This document shows, in pieces, positions 1 through 9,325 of a DNA stretch of 49,023 bases. The translations under genes were made by a program, and so were the position numbers. The DNA is taken from assembly GCA_023957755.1 (NCBI GenBank), contig JAMLGT010000021.1, positions 1 through 49,023 on the forward strand. Direction: 5' to 3'. Positions within the stretch are counted from its first letter, which is position 1, and every line of letters starts with the position of its first letter. This DNA is from Chitinophagaceae bacterium. GTDB lineage: Bacteria; Bacteroidota; Bacteroidia; Chitinophagales; Chitinophagaceae. The notes below the pieces were generated by a model, which worked only from the letters and a program-made list of their open reading frames with translations, was not told the origin of the DNA and made no database searches.

Positions 1-1
1 C

Positions 2-2386
2 AGGCTAAAACCAAATGCCACAGTTGAAGACCTTCTTAAACAATTACCCGGGCTTCAGGTATCCAGTGATGGCACGGTAACTGCGCAGGGACAGACAGTG
101 AAAAAGATACTGGTGGATGGGGAAGAATTTTTCAGTGACGACCCTACCATTGTGACCCAAAACCTTAGGGCTGATGCCGTGCAGAAGGTTCAGGTATTTG
201 ATAAAAAGAGTGACCAGGCCGCACTCACAGGAATCGATGATGGTAAAAGTGAAAAGACTATAAATCTGGAATTGAAAGATGAATCCAAACAGGGATATTT
301 TGGAACTATAGCTGCGGGTGGATTAGATCGTTATTACAATTTCAGAGCGATGATTAATGCGTTCAGAAAGAAGAGGAAGCTGGCCGCTTTTGCAGTAGCA
401 GGCACTACTTCCGAAACGGGTCTGGACTGGACAATAGCCGGCAACTATGGCTTTAGTGCAGCTAATGTGCAGACCAATGAAGAGACAGGGGTAACAACTG
501 TTTCCGGTAAGAATGCAGACGAAATGGGCAGCGGAAATTTCAGCGAACAGGGTTTGCCGGAAAGCCTTAAAGGTGGATTGCACTATAGCAACGCCTGGAA
601 AAATGACCGCTACAAACTGAACAGTAATTATCTGTTTAACCGCCTGCAGGTACGCACTGCTGACAATGAGTTTGCCAGAAATATATTGCCGGATTCTGTA
701 TTTTTTAACCGGACAAATTCTTCCGGCACTTCACTCCGCCTCAGGCACTCCCTTACAGGAAGTTATGAAATGCAATTCGACTCCTCCTCTTCTCTTAAAA
801 TCTCCGTTAATGGAAGTGCCGGCCACAATGAATCTTTTTATAATTATCAGGTAAGTAACACGGCACAGAACGGCATTCCGGTCAACGAGAGTAACCGCCT
901 TCAGAATTATAATGGAGAAAGTCAATCAGAATCTATCAATCTGTTCTATAGTAAAAAATTTAAAAAGCAGGGACAGGCCTTTTCTCTGTCGCTCAACCAA
1001 CAATACAATTCATGGAAGCTACACGGCCAGATAATAGAGGGAGCCGACTTCTACGGAGTTTTGGGGAATTTTCTGAAAACTGATTCTATTAACCAAAGAA
1101 GCAAGGAAAAATCTACGGCCTTAGACGCATCACTCAGGGCGGCTTATACTTTACCTATCACCTTGCGAAGTTTTCTCGGATTTAGTTATGGTTATGAGTT
1201 TTTCGATTCCAGAAACCACATTCTCAACCACAGCCATAATAGCATCACTGATGATTATACGGACCCTGTGGATAGCCTTAGTACAGACTTCAAATACATT
1301 TACCATATTCATTCAGCAGGGTTATCCTACAGGCTGGTCACAACAAAAATAAATTTCTCACTGGGGAGTACAGTATTGAGATCAGACTTTTTAAGAAATG
1401 ACCTGTGGCAGGATACTTCGGGCAGGTCGACCTATTTCAATGTGTATCCAAAAGCAAGTTTAAAATACAGATTCTCCACTTCAAAGAACCTTTCGGTAGA
1501 ATATAATGGGAGCACCATCCAGCCTACAATAGAGCAGGTACAGCCATTGAAAGACAATTCTGATCCGCTGACAATCAGACTGGGCAATCCAAATTTAAAG
1601 CCTTCGTTCCAACACAATTTTAATGTGCTTTATAATAGTTTTCGACTGTTGAATAGCATCTACTTCTTCCTTGGCGGACAGGTAACACTGGTTAATAATG
1701 AAGTAAACACAAGCTACAACATTGCCGCTGATGGAAGGAGGATACTTAAATACGTGAATACGGATAATAACTATACAGCAGGCATATACGGTGTATTTAA
1801 TATGCAGATCCCCAAGTCAGTCTGGAGAATTGGAGCGGGGCCCATTCTCTGGGTGTACCGATACACCAACTACATCAACAACTTAGAGAATATAACCCTT
1901 GCCCAAAATCTTTCATGGCGATTTACGGCAGCAGCAAGAATTCCTGAAAAAATGGATTTGGACCTGGCACTGCAACCGGGATACAGGGCCTCCCAATCCA
2001 GTATCAATAAAGATGCTTCCACAGGCTATGCAGTACTCAATTTCTCACTGAATAGTAATTATCAACTCCCGGGAAAGTTTGAGATAGGAACCGACTTCAA
2101 CGGAAACTTAAGACAGCGCACTACTACATTCGACTCTAATAACAACCTTTATTTATGGAATGCATACGTGGAAAAGAGATTTTTAAAAGAAGAGAATCTC
2201 AGTCTGAGATTTTCATTTTTTGATATTTTAGACCAGAATAAGGGGTATGACAGGTATGAACTGGGGGAGCGCATTATGGAACAGCGATATCTTACCTTTG
2301 GCCAATATGGCCTGCTTCAGGTTTCCTATAATTTCAAGAACAAAGGATCTAAAGCTCCGGCAACTATAGACGGTATTCACTTATAA
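2..2386 (+). CDS. Outer-membrane beta-barrel / TonB-dependent receptor-like protein (5' truncated by window edge)
   Basis: The reading frame is open from base 2, so the gene starts before the window; 794 residues are visible. A GTG at 98 lies inside a conserved region and is not the real start: codons 2-97 align with the plug region of the complete paralog at 45311-48127 (NATVE-LLK-LPG, then VDG-EFFSDDPT, then LRADA-QKVQV-DK-SDQAA-TGIDDG). The rest is a long beta-strand-rich barrel that closes with a short aromatic-containing strand. The family is the Bacteroidota barrel proteins with a carboxypeptidase-like N-terminal domain and a TonB-type plug; the N-terminal signal and regulatory domain are missing here only because of the window edge. 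The GLPGLI gene follows after 12 nt, so the two are probably co-transcribed. The substrate is unknown. It lacks the glycine-rich stretch found in the paralog. Confidence 0.85.
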   Translation, partial: RLKPNATVEDLLKQLPGLQVSSDGTVTAQGQTVKKILVDGEEFFSDDPTIVTQNLRADAVQKVQVFDKKSDQAALTGIDDGKSEKTINLELKDESKQGYFGTIAAGGLDRYYNFRAMINAFRKKRKLAAFAVAGTTSETGLDWTIAGNYGFSAANVQTNEETGVTTVSGKNADEMGSGNFSEQGLPESLKGGLHYSNAWKNDRYKLNSNYLFNRLQVRTADNEFARNILPDSVFFNRTNSSGTSLRLRHSLTGSYEMQFDSSSSLKISVNGSAGHNESFYNYQVSNTAQNGIPVNESNRLQNYNGESQSESINLFYSKKFKKQGQAFSLSLNQQYNSWKLHGQIIEGADFYGVLGNFLKTDSINQRSKEKSTALDASLRAAYTLPITLRSFLGFSYGYEFFDSRNHILNHSHNSITDDYTDPVDSLSTDFKYIYHIHSAGLSYRLVTTKINFSLGSTVLRSDFLRNDLWQDTSGRSTYFNVYPKASLKYRFSTSKNLSVEYNGSTIQPTIEQVQPLKDNSDPLTIRLGNPNLKPSFQHNFNVLYNSFRLLNSIYFFLGGQVTLVNNEVNTSYNIAADGRRILKYVNTDNNYTAGIYGVFNMQIPKSVWRIGAGPILWVYRYTNYINNLENITLAQNLSWRFTAAARIPEKMDLDLALQPGYRASQSSINKDASTGYAVLNFSLNSNYQLPGKFEIGTDFNGNLRQRTTTFDSNNNLYLWNAYVEKRFLKEENLSLRFSFFDILDQNKGYDRYELGERIMEQRYLTFGQYGLLQVSYNFKNKGSKAPATIDGIHL

Positions 2387-2398
2387 AAAGTAAGGGCA

Positions 2399-3112
2399 AT
2401 GCATAGACTTACATTTCTTATTGTTTGGACGCTCTGTGGTTTACCGTGTGTAGCGCAGCAATTTATAACTAAAGGGAAGATTACCTATGAACGAAAGGTG
2501 AACATCGGTGCGTATTACAATAGCGAGTATGGAAGCACATCGCAACAGAAGTTAGATCAGGTAAATTCTGATTTTTTCACCCTGCAATTCGACAACAACC
2601 GCTCTATTTATGAACCCCTGGGCAATATTCGCAACCTTATTTTCAGCAGGACGGCTGTGGACAATATTGTGTACAAGGATTTTGAAAAAGATTGGGTAGT
2701 ATCGCTCAAGAATGTGTTTGAAAAGAAATTTTTCATTAGTGATTCATTGCCCAAAATTGTATGGAAGATCAGGGATGACTTCAGAGAAATTGCAGGTTTC
2801 AATTGCCGGAGGGCTACCACTATGCTGTTTGATTCTGTTTTTGTGGTAGCATTTTATACTGATGAAATTATTTTGCCAGATGGTCCCGAGAATTTCTCAG
2901 GCCTTCCGGGAATGATTTTGGGGCTTGTGATTAATCGGCTACATACCAGTTGGTATGCTACTAAAGTGGAACTAAATGTGGACGAAAGAAAGATCATTAC
3001 TCCTCAGGGAGGTAACCCTATAAATAATAAGGATTACGATCAGCAACTGATTAAAAGTCTAAAAACATGGGAAGGCTTTAGGGACAGAATTATATGGGCC
3101 TGTAAAATATAA
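2399..3112 (+). CDS. GLPGLI family protein
   Basis: This 237-residue protein has an N-terminal signal peptide (about residues 1-20, ending near CVAQQ). It carries the family signature as GLPGMILGLVINRLHTSWYA around residues 167-186. Upstream is the strongly conserved block FREIAGFNCRRAT (about residues 129-141) with a single cysteine between aromatic and basic residues. GLPGLI proteins are restricted to Bacteroidota and have no established biochemical function. The gene follows the receptor gene by 12 nt, and the same receptor + GLPGLI order recurs at 45311-48902, which suggests that the exported GLPGLI protein works with the outer-membrane barrel. Likely location is periplasm or cell surface (inference). 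Family assignment is firm; function is open. Confidence 0.88.
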   Translation: MHRLTFLIVWTLCGLPCVAQQFITKGKITYERKVNIGAYYNSEYGSTSQQKLDQVNSDFFTLQFDNNRSIYEPLGNIRNLIFSRTAVDNIVYKDFEKDWVVSLKNVFEKKFFISDSLPKIVWKIRDDFREIAGFNCRRATTMLFDSVFVVAFYTDEIILPDGPENFSGLPGMILGLVINRLHTSWYATKVELNVDERKIITPQGGNPINNKDYDQQLIKSLKTWEGFRDRIIWACKI

Positions 3113-3130
3113 TGGGGCTCCCTACCCTTT

Positions 3131-3785
3131 CCCAACGTCATCTTGTGCTCGATGCGGATTCTCATCACCATTCCCTCTGTCATTCCGCACTCCGATGCGG
3201 AATCTCAACATAATGCAATATGAGATTGCGGGTCGGTGCCCGCAATGACGACGGTTTTTTTAGTGGGTGTCATCCCACGCTCAATGCGGAATCTCAATAA
3301 TATACCCTCTGTCATTCCGTGCTCCGACACGGAATCTCAACATAATGCAATATGAGATTGCGGGTCGGTGCCCGCAATGACGACGGTTTTTTTAGTGGGT
3401 GTCACCCCACGCTCAATGCGGAATCTCAACATTTTACCCTCTGTCATTCCGCACTCCGATGCGGAATCTCAACATAATGCAATATGAGATTGCGGGTCAG
3501 TGCCCGCAATGACGGCGGTTTTTAAAGTGGGTGTCACCCCACGCTCAATGCGGAATCTCAACATTTTACCCTCTATCATTCCGTACTCCGACTCGGAATC
3601 TCAACATAATGCAATATGAGATTGCGGGTCAGTGCCCGCAATGACGGCGTTTTTTTTTAGTGGGTGTCACCCCACGCTCAATGCGGAATCTCAACATAAT
3701 GCAATATGAGATTGCGGGTCGGTGCCCGCAATGACGGCGGTTTTTAAAGTGGGTGTCATTCTGTGCTGCGACACAGAATCTCATC
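3131..3785. repeat. Tandem array of 132-bp units built from REP-like palindromes
   Basis: Units begin with GTCATTCCG-type sequence at 3179, 3311, 3443 and 3575, exactly 132 bp apart; a fifth, shorter unit begins inside 3687-3693, and degenerate copies flank both ends (about 3137-3164 and 3754-3783). Each unit holds element A (stem ATTCCGCA / TGCGGAAT, loop CTCCGA), an inverted relative B (stem ATTGCGGG / CCCGCAAT, loop TCGGTG or TCAGTG) and a decayed third copy C (GTCAYCCCACGCTC...CGGAATCTCA). A and B face each other around ACATAATGCAATA, so AATCTCA / TGAGATT also pair. The A stems vary with compensating changes between units. The array fills the space between two convergent genes, a usual place for REP/BIME elements. 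It has no coding potential. No REP-associated transposase gene is seen in the window. Confidence 0.9.
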
Positions 3786-3874
3786 AGGATGTAAATCGGG
3801 TTCGTGGATCAGCACTCCCAATAACCCAATGTCTATATATGTTACTGTACTAAAAGAGGCAGCATTCCTGAAAA

Positions 3875-5080
3875 CTAAATTCCTCTTCTCTTAATTTCCT
3901 CACGGATAAGGTTTAGTTCTCTTCCTGTCTGCCCACCCAGAGAAGAGTTTTCTTCCGCACGGCGCATCAGATAAGGTATTACATCGTGAATAGGGCCAAA
4001 GGGAAGGTACTTAGTGGAATTATAGCCTGCCTTCGCCAGATTGAAGGTAATATTATCACTCATACCATAAAGCTGGGAGAAATAAACCCTGTCAGTATTG
4101 TGAGGCATTCCGTATTTATCGATTAGTTCGGCAGCGAGTCGGTTGCTGTCTTCATTGTGCGATCCCACAAGTGTGTACATATTGTGTTGCGGATCCACAC
4201 AGTAACGTACGGCATCATCATACATTTTATCCGTCGCTGCTTTGTCTGCATTGATTGGTGAAGGGTAACCCATCTCTGCCGCACGTGCTCTTTCTTTTTC
4301 CATATAAGCACCTCGTACCAGTTTGAAGGCACATATAAAACCTGATGCTTTTGCAAATTCATTTACGTCTTTAATATATTGCAGTCGGTCGTGACGATAT
4401 AGTTGCGCTGTATTATATACCACCGGATTTTCTTTGTTAAACTGCATCATCATTTGTGTGGTGAGTGCATCCACCGGATGTTGAATCCAGCTGTCTTCTG
4501 CATCAATCATCACTCCTACTTTTTTCTCTACAGCCACCTTGCAGATATTTAACATACGGTCACAGGCTCTCTGCCATTCTGCTTTTTCTTCAGCAGAAAG
4601 GTGATCTGTTTTCAACTTGCCCCTAACCACATCATTGTAGTCTGATTGCGCATGAATTTTTTCCAGGAGCCCAAACCTGGCCATCCCGGTCACTTTGATG
4701 CTCATAAAAGGAATGTTGGGTTGCCCGGAAGCGAAATTGATTACCCGGATAAACTCCTCCATCGCATGTTGATACTTGTCTTCGCCCTGGCCCCCCTCCA
4801 CACCATAATCCAGAATAATCTGCACATTGAATTTGGCCAGGTGATCAGCCACAGAGGTCGTCTGCTTAAGTGTTTCGCCTCCTACAAATTGCCTGAATAT
4901 GGTCTTACGGATGAGCCCCTTCACAGGTAGGTTCCATCGCAATGCTACAGGTGTTGCCCAGATACCGAGCTTTACCAACCAGGCCTTCGACATTGAGGAA
5001 AAAAGGAATCGTGCCCCTTTCAGTTCTTTATCGGATTTATATGCAAATGCGTTTTCAGTGTTTTGGAAATTAAGATTCAT
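3875..5080 (-). CDS. Proline dehydrogenase (FAD-dependent, monofunctional)
   Basis: Oxidises L-proline to delta1-pyrroline-5-carboxylate, passing electrons through FAD to the respiratory chain; this is the first step of proline catabolism. The 401-residue protein has the PRODH barrel with DAEDSW (about residue 191) and the family signature FKLVRGAYMEKERARA (about 252-267). The C-terminal YLPFGPIHDVIPYLMRRAEEN includes the paired arginines that bind the substrate carboxylate in this family. The start was chosen at 5080 (MNLNFQNTENAF), because family members begin with this FxNTxxAF pattern; the frame stays open to 5128 but that extra stretch looks like untranslated leader. No P5C dehydrogenase domain is fused, unlike enterobacterial PutA. 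It is downstream of trmH on the same strand, with a 60-nt gap. Confidence 0.93.
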   Translation of the reverse strand: MNLNFQNTENAFAYKSDKELKGARFLFSSMSKAWLVKLGIWATPVALRWNLPVKGLIRKTIFRQFVGGETLKQTTSVADHLAKFNVQIILDYGVEGGQGEDKYQHAMEEFIRVINFASGQPNIPFMSIKVTGMARFGLLEKIHAQSDYNDVVRGKLKTDHLSAEEKAEWQRACDRMLNICKVAVEKKVGVMIDAEDSWIQHPVDALTTQMMMQFNKENPVVYNTAQLYRHDRLQYIKDVNEFAKASGFICAFKLVRGAYMEKERARAAEMGYPSPINADKAATDKMYDDAVRYCVDPQHNMYTLVGSHNEDSNRLAAELIDKYGMPHNTDRVYFSQLYGMSDNITFNLAKAGYNSTKYLPFGPIHDVIPYLMRRAEENSSLGGQTGRELNLIREEIKRRGI

Positions 5081-5140
5081 TGCGTTACATATTTTTGGCA
5101 ATGCAAATTTATAGGATTGCCCAGTCATTTCAGTCTGATA

Positions 5141-5734
5141 TTAGTCATCATTTGGGGATAATCCCCATTGCGATCTTACTAATGCTGACTTTTCAGGGCT
5201 TAGCATCTTTTGATCGTAATGTCCTGCGATTCTTTTCTGCCTCATGGCCTCATATAGCGTCACTGCACAGGCAACAGAAATATTGAGCGACCGGATAATG
5301 CCCATCTGAGGAATCACAAATTCCCCATCCGTGAATTTTCTGATTTCATCGCTGATACCAAAAGTCTCATTGCCAAAAACAAGCGCTATGGACTCTGAAA
5401 AATCCATTTCGTATAAGTCCCTGGATCCTTCGCCCAGATAACTGGCAAAAATTCGTTTGTAATTACTACGCAAAACTTCAAAACACGCTTCCACATTGGT
5501 AAACTGATGAATCGTGAGCCATTGCGCTGCAGTGGATGAACTCCTGAACCCCCACTTTTTGTGTGGAGGGATTCTGTTGTTTAGTATATAGATATCCTGA
5601 ATACCTACAGCATCACAGGTACGCATTACCGCAGAAACATTATGCGGATCAAACACGTTTTCCAATACCACTGTGAGGTTGGGCTGCCGTCTGGATAATA
5701 CACTTTCCAGCCTGTTTTTTCTCTCAGGTGTCAT
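5141..5734 (-). CDS. trmH: SpoU/TrmH-family tRNA (guanosine-2'-O)-methyltransferase
   Basis: A SAM-dependent 2'-O-ribose methyltransferase of the SPOUT class, 197 residues. The three SPOUT motifs are visible: motif 1 with NVFDPHNVSAVMRTCDAVG (about residues 25-43), motif 2 with LVFGNETFGIS (about 119-129), and motif 3 with IPQMGIIRSLNISVACAVTL (about 140-159), whose trefoil-knot sequence matches TrmH (Gm18 of tRNA) more than RlmB. There is no N-terminal substrate-binding extension. It lies 36 nt downstream of smc and 60 nt upstream of the proline dehydrogenase gene on the same strand, so it is probably the middle gene of an operon. The exact target nucleotide is inferred from family similarity. 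Confidence 0.88.
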   Translation of the reverse strand: MTPERKNRLESVLSRRQPNLTVVLENVFDPHNVSAVMRTCDAVGIQDIYILNNRIPPHKKWGFRSSSTAAQWLTIHQFTNVEACFEVLRSNYKRIFASYLGEGSRDLYEMDFSESIALVFGNETFGISDEIRKFTDGEFVIPQMGIIRSLNISVACAVTLYEAMRQKRIAGHYDQKMLSPEKSALVRSQWGLSPNDD

Positions 5735-5770
5735 CTTTAAGAGTTAATGATTTATTGCTGTTGCCAGTAC

Positions 5771-8700
5771 TTATGTAGCCAGATCTGCTTCCACCGTATC
5801 ATACTCGTGCTCTAACCCACGAAAGTCGACCGGCACCAGTTTACTTACTCCCGGCTCCTGCATGGTCACACCGTAAATTACATCTACAGAGGCCATCGTC
5901 ATCTTGTTATGGGTTACAATGATGAATTGGGATTCTTTGCTAAACTTACGAATCATCTGAGTGAACTTCTGCACGTTGGCATCATCGAGCGGTGCATCCA
6001 CTTCGTCGAGGATACAGAATGGGGCAGGCTTAATGAGATAAATTGAAAATAACAGTGCCGTAGCAGTCAAAGTCTTCTCTCCCCCGCTCAACTGTGTGAT
6101 GCTGGTAGGGCGCTTCCCTTTAGGTTTGGCTACTACATCGATACCGGTCTCGGCAAGGTTGTCGGGATCTACAAGCACCATATCTGCTGAATCGTCTTCA
6201 GTAAAGAGTGCTTTAAATACTTTTGAGAAGTTCTCACGCACCTGATTAAAAGTCTCCAGGAACTTTTGGTTAGCTGCAGCCTCCACTTCTTCTATTGTCT
6301 GTCTCAGGCTTTGTCTGGCCTCTACAAGGTCATTCTTCTGTTCGGTGATAAAGTCGTACCGCTTTTTCATTTCAGTAAAAGCTTCTATAGCTGTCGGGTT
6401 CACTTCACCGATATTATCAAGCCGTTTTTTCAGCCGGTCATTTTTTTCCTGCAATTCATCCTTTGAAAAGCTGGTAGTCCTCTCCTCCTCGAGTATATCG
6501 TCGAGGTTTACACGAAACTCTACCATAAGCCTCTCTTTCATCCCTGCCAACTGAAGTTTCAATTCGTTCAGGTGGTCTTTGATTGCAGATACTGCCTGAT
6601 CAGCCTGTTCTTTGGATCTGTGCAGTAAACGTAGCTGATTCTCTTTTTCAGTCAGTTCGTTTCTGAAAATATGAAATTGTGTGTCCGCTTCATTCAGCCT
6701 GGTTTCTTCCGTTTCCTTCTGCTTCATTTGGGCTACAATCGCTTCCTGAAGCGCGTCAAGCGCTTCACTTGTGGCCTCTATTTGCTGCAGCGCCTCTGTC
6801 AATTGGATTTCACTATCTTCAAGTTGTTTCTGTAAGTTGGCTACCTGTGATTGTTTGAAGGCCAGTTCCTGTTTGATAGCCTGTACTTTGCTTTGTTGCT
6901 TATTTAACTGGAGGTTGGCTTCGTAGTATTTTCTGTTGTGGCTATTAAAATCCTCTTCTGCGAGCATAAAACTCTCGCTGGCTTCTTTTAATACGGCTTC
7001 ATGGCCTTCAGCTTTTTCGTTGAGCTGGCTAAGAAGTCCACGAGTATCTGAAATACCCGAACGCGTCTGATCCAATTGTTTTCCCAACTCTCCCATCCTT
7101 AATAATGCCCGCTCCTCCTGCTGTTCCAGGTTTTCAATCTTATTGGAAACTGCACTCAGGCTATTGGTCAGATCATTTATTTCTTTCTGCAGATCATTCA
7201 GTTGTTTCTCCTTGAGGCTTACATTCAGGTGTATTACCTGGGAAGAAATGGTTTCAATCTGAGATTTGAGTGTTTCACATTTCTCTTTCTGAGTCTTTAT
7301 ATCGGCTGCCAGTTTTTCTAGATTCTTTACACGGCCGATCTTCTTGCCTTCAAAGAGGCCCACACTTCCGCCTGCAATAGAGTAGTCTCCTTTTACCATC
7401 CTGCCGGTTTTTTCCAGAATCACGCCACTCGCATGTTGGAAGGCTTCCTCATCTTCGGCAATGCACACATCACCCAGCAGTTTCTCCGCAAGCGCAGCGT
7501 ATCTATCCTCTACCTCTACCACATCCATTGCACGTGTAACATTTCCGGCAGCGCTTTGCATGCTGCTTTCCTGAGGTGCAATCCGGTCAAGGATAAAGAA
7601 TTTAGCCTTTCCTTTCTTATCTGCCTCGAGCAAGTGGATAGACTTTAACGCAGTTTCCGCATTGGGTACTACATAATAATTGAGGTAAGGCTCCAGAATA
7701 TTTTCTACTGCCGCACGATACTCCTCCTTTACATACAATATATCCGAAAGCAATGGAGCATCCTTCATCCATTCTGCACGGTTGTGCAGATACTTCACAC
7801 TCTCAGGATATCCTTCCATCTTGTCGATGAGGTTTTTCAGCAGATCGTACTCATTCTGCCTAGAATCCAGCACACGGTTTTCACCAATAAGTTGATTACG
7901 CAGTTTTTCAATAGAAGCCTGTGAACTTAGTATTTCAGCTTTGATCCGTTCATTCTCTTCGGTGAGATGGTCAAATTCTGACTTCTTACTTTGAAGAGAG
8001 GTTTCCTTTTGTGATTTATCGCTTCTGAGCGTTTCCAGATTCGTCTTTCGTTGTTCCTGTTCATCTTTCAGCAGGTGTACTGTACGCTCAATATTTGTGA
8101 TGGAAGTATCGGCTACGGCTACATTTTTTTCAGCCTCAAACCTGTTTCGCTGAATCTGTAATTGCATTTGACGAAGATCATCTACCGCCTTGCGTTTTTC
8201 ATCAAATACAAGCCTTCTGGCATCCAGTTGTTCTTTCAGGCCTGTCAATGCTTCTGACTGCTCAGCAAGTCCTCTTTCTTCTTCGGTTATCTGAGTTTCT
8301 GTAAATACAATACTTTCTTCAATGGCCTTCACCTGGCTGCCGGCTTTACCTATGAAGTCTTTAAGCCCCTGCTCTTTCTCTTTCAGATGACTTAACTTCT
8401 GATTGGCCAGGTTCTCATTGCTCTTTTTGTCGCGCAATTGGTTCGACAGCTCATTAAATTGTTGCTGGAGTGTTTGCAGCGCAGTTTCTTTCTCGATAAA
8501 GGTTACTTTATCCTTTTCTACTTCCGCTTCTGCTTTTGCAATCGATGCTTCCGCTTCTGCTTTTTTATCAGTCTCGGTATTTTGCTTTTCCGTGAGTTCC
8601 TGATAGGTGAGGTTAAACCCTTCAAGCGCTGCTTTGGCAAGTTCAATGCTGGTCTCTTTGTAATCTCTTTTTACCTCGAAATATTTTTCAGCCTTTTTCG

Positions 8701-9325
8701 CCTGATTCTCCAGCGTTTTTAGCTGATTATTGATTTCGAACAAAAGATCTTCAATTCTTGCCAGGTCGTGTTCCGTGGCATCCAGTTTCAGTTTGGCTTC
8801 GCGTTTTCTTGTCTTATAGATAGTAATACCTGCAGCCTGTTCCAGCATCCTGCGTCGGCTGTTCTCTTTATCCTTTATGATGTCGTCCACCATTCCAAGC
8901 TCAATGATGGCATAGCTGTCTGTGCTGATACCTGTATCCATAAAGAGGTTATGGATATCTTTAAGGCGGCAGTTGACATCATTGAGCCTGTATTCACTGT
9001 CGCCATTCCGATAGTATTTCCGGGTAACGGTGATAGTGTTAAATTCGGTGGGAAGCAGATTTTTGGTATTCTCAAACGTGAGACTTACTTCTGCCAGGCC
9101 GCTGGGATTCCGGTTCTTTGAGCCATTAAATATAAGGCTCTCCAGATTCTCACTTCTGAGCTGACTGATTTTTTGCTCGCCAATCACCCACCTGATACTG
9201 TCGATAATATTACTCTTACCACATCCATTGGGGCCAATTACCCCTGTAACTCCATCGTCAAAATTCAAAACTGTTTTATCTGCAAAACTTTTGAACCCCT
9301 TAATTTCCAGACTCTTTAACTTCAC
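5771..9325 (-). CDS. smc: Chromosome segregation protein SMC
   Basis: ATPase of the bacterial condensin, which organises and segregates the nucleoid. Of 1184 residues, the N-terminal head carries Walker A GPNGCGKSN (31-39), followed by a long coiled coil rich in Glu/Lys/Gln. A hinge domain lies at about 505-665 (GYPESV...to...IAGGSVGLFEGKKIGR), then the returning coil. The C-terminal head has the signature LSGGEK (about 1079) and Walker B FCILDEVDAPLDD (about 1101), with an H-loop IIVTHNK. The GTG at 9325 was chosen as start because KLKSLEIKGFKSFADK directly follows it, as in other SMCs. The frame is open to an ATG at 9439, but that codon lies inside the predicted promoter (9437-9444). ScpA/ScpB are not in the window. 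Confidence 0.95.
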   Translation of the reverse strand: MKLKSLEIKGFKSFADKTVLNFDDGVTGVIGPNGCGKSNIIDSIRWVIGEQKISQLRSENLESLIFNGSKNRNPSGLAEVSLTFENTKNLLPTEFNTITVTRKYYRNGDSEYRLNDVNCRLKDIHNLFMDTGISTDSYAIIELGMVDDIIKDKENSRRRMLEQAAGITIYKTRKREAKLKLDATEHDLARIEDLLFEINNQLKTLENQAKKAEKYFEVKRDYKETSIELAKAALEGFNLTYQELTEKQNTETDKKAEAEASIAKAEAEVEKDKVTFIEKETALQTLQQQFNELSNQLRDKKSNENLANQKLSHLKEKEQGLKDFIGKAGSQVKAIEESIVFTETQITEEERGLAEQSEALTGLKEQLDARRLVFDEKRKAVDDLRQMQLQIQRNRFEAEKNVAVADTSITNIERTVHLLKDEQEQRKTNLETLRSDKSQKETSLQSKKSEFDHLTEENERIKAEILSSQASIEKLRNQLIGENRVLDSRQNEYDLLKNLIDKMEGYPESVKYLHNRAEWMKDAPLLSDILYVKEEYRAAVENILEPYLNYYVVPNAETALKSIHLLEADKKGKAKFFILDRIAPQESSMQSAAGNVTRAMDVVEVEDRYAALAEKLLGDVCIAEDEEAFQHASGVILEKTGRMVKGDYSIAGGSVGLFEGKKIGRVKNLEKLAADIKTQKEKCETLKSQIETISSQVIHLNVSLKEKQLNDLQKEINDLTNSLSAVSNKIENLEQQEERALLRMGELGKQLDQTRSGISDTRGLLSQLNEKAEGHEAVLKEASESFMLAEEDFNSHNRKYYEANLQLNKQQSKVQAIKQELAFKQSQVANLQKQLEDSEIQLTEALQQIEATSEALDALQEAIVAQMKQKETEETRLNEADTQFHIFRNELTEKENQLRLLHRSKEQADQAVSAIKDHLNELKLQLAGMKERLMVEFRVNLDDILEEERTTSFSKDELQEKNDRLKKRLDNIGEVNPTAIEAFTEMKKRYDFITEQKNDLVEARQSLRQTIEEVEAAANQKFLETFNQVRENFSKVFKALFTEDDSADMVLVDPDNLAETGIDVVAKPKGKRPTSITQLSGGEKTLTATALLFSIYLIKPAPFCILDEVDAPLDDANVQKFTQMIRKFSKESQFIIVTHNKMTMASVDVIYGVTMQEPGVSKLVPVDFRGLEHEYDTVEADLAT

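Noticed and set aside
98-130. GTG at 98 as start codon of the left-end receptor
   Set aside because: The frame is open to base 2, and the upstream codons align with the plug region of the complete paralog, so the gene continues past the window edge.
3131-3785. CRISPR array
   Set aside because: Units are 132 bp with nearly identical sequence throughout; there are no short repeats with unique spacers and no cas genes nearby.
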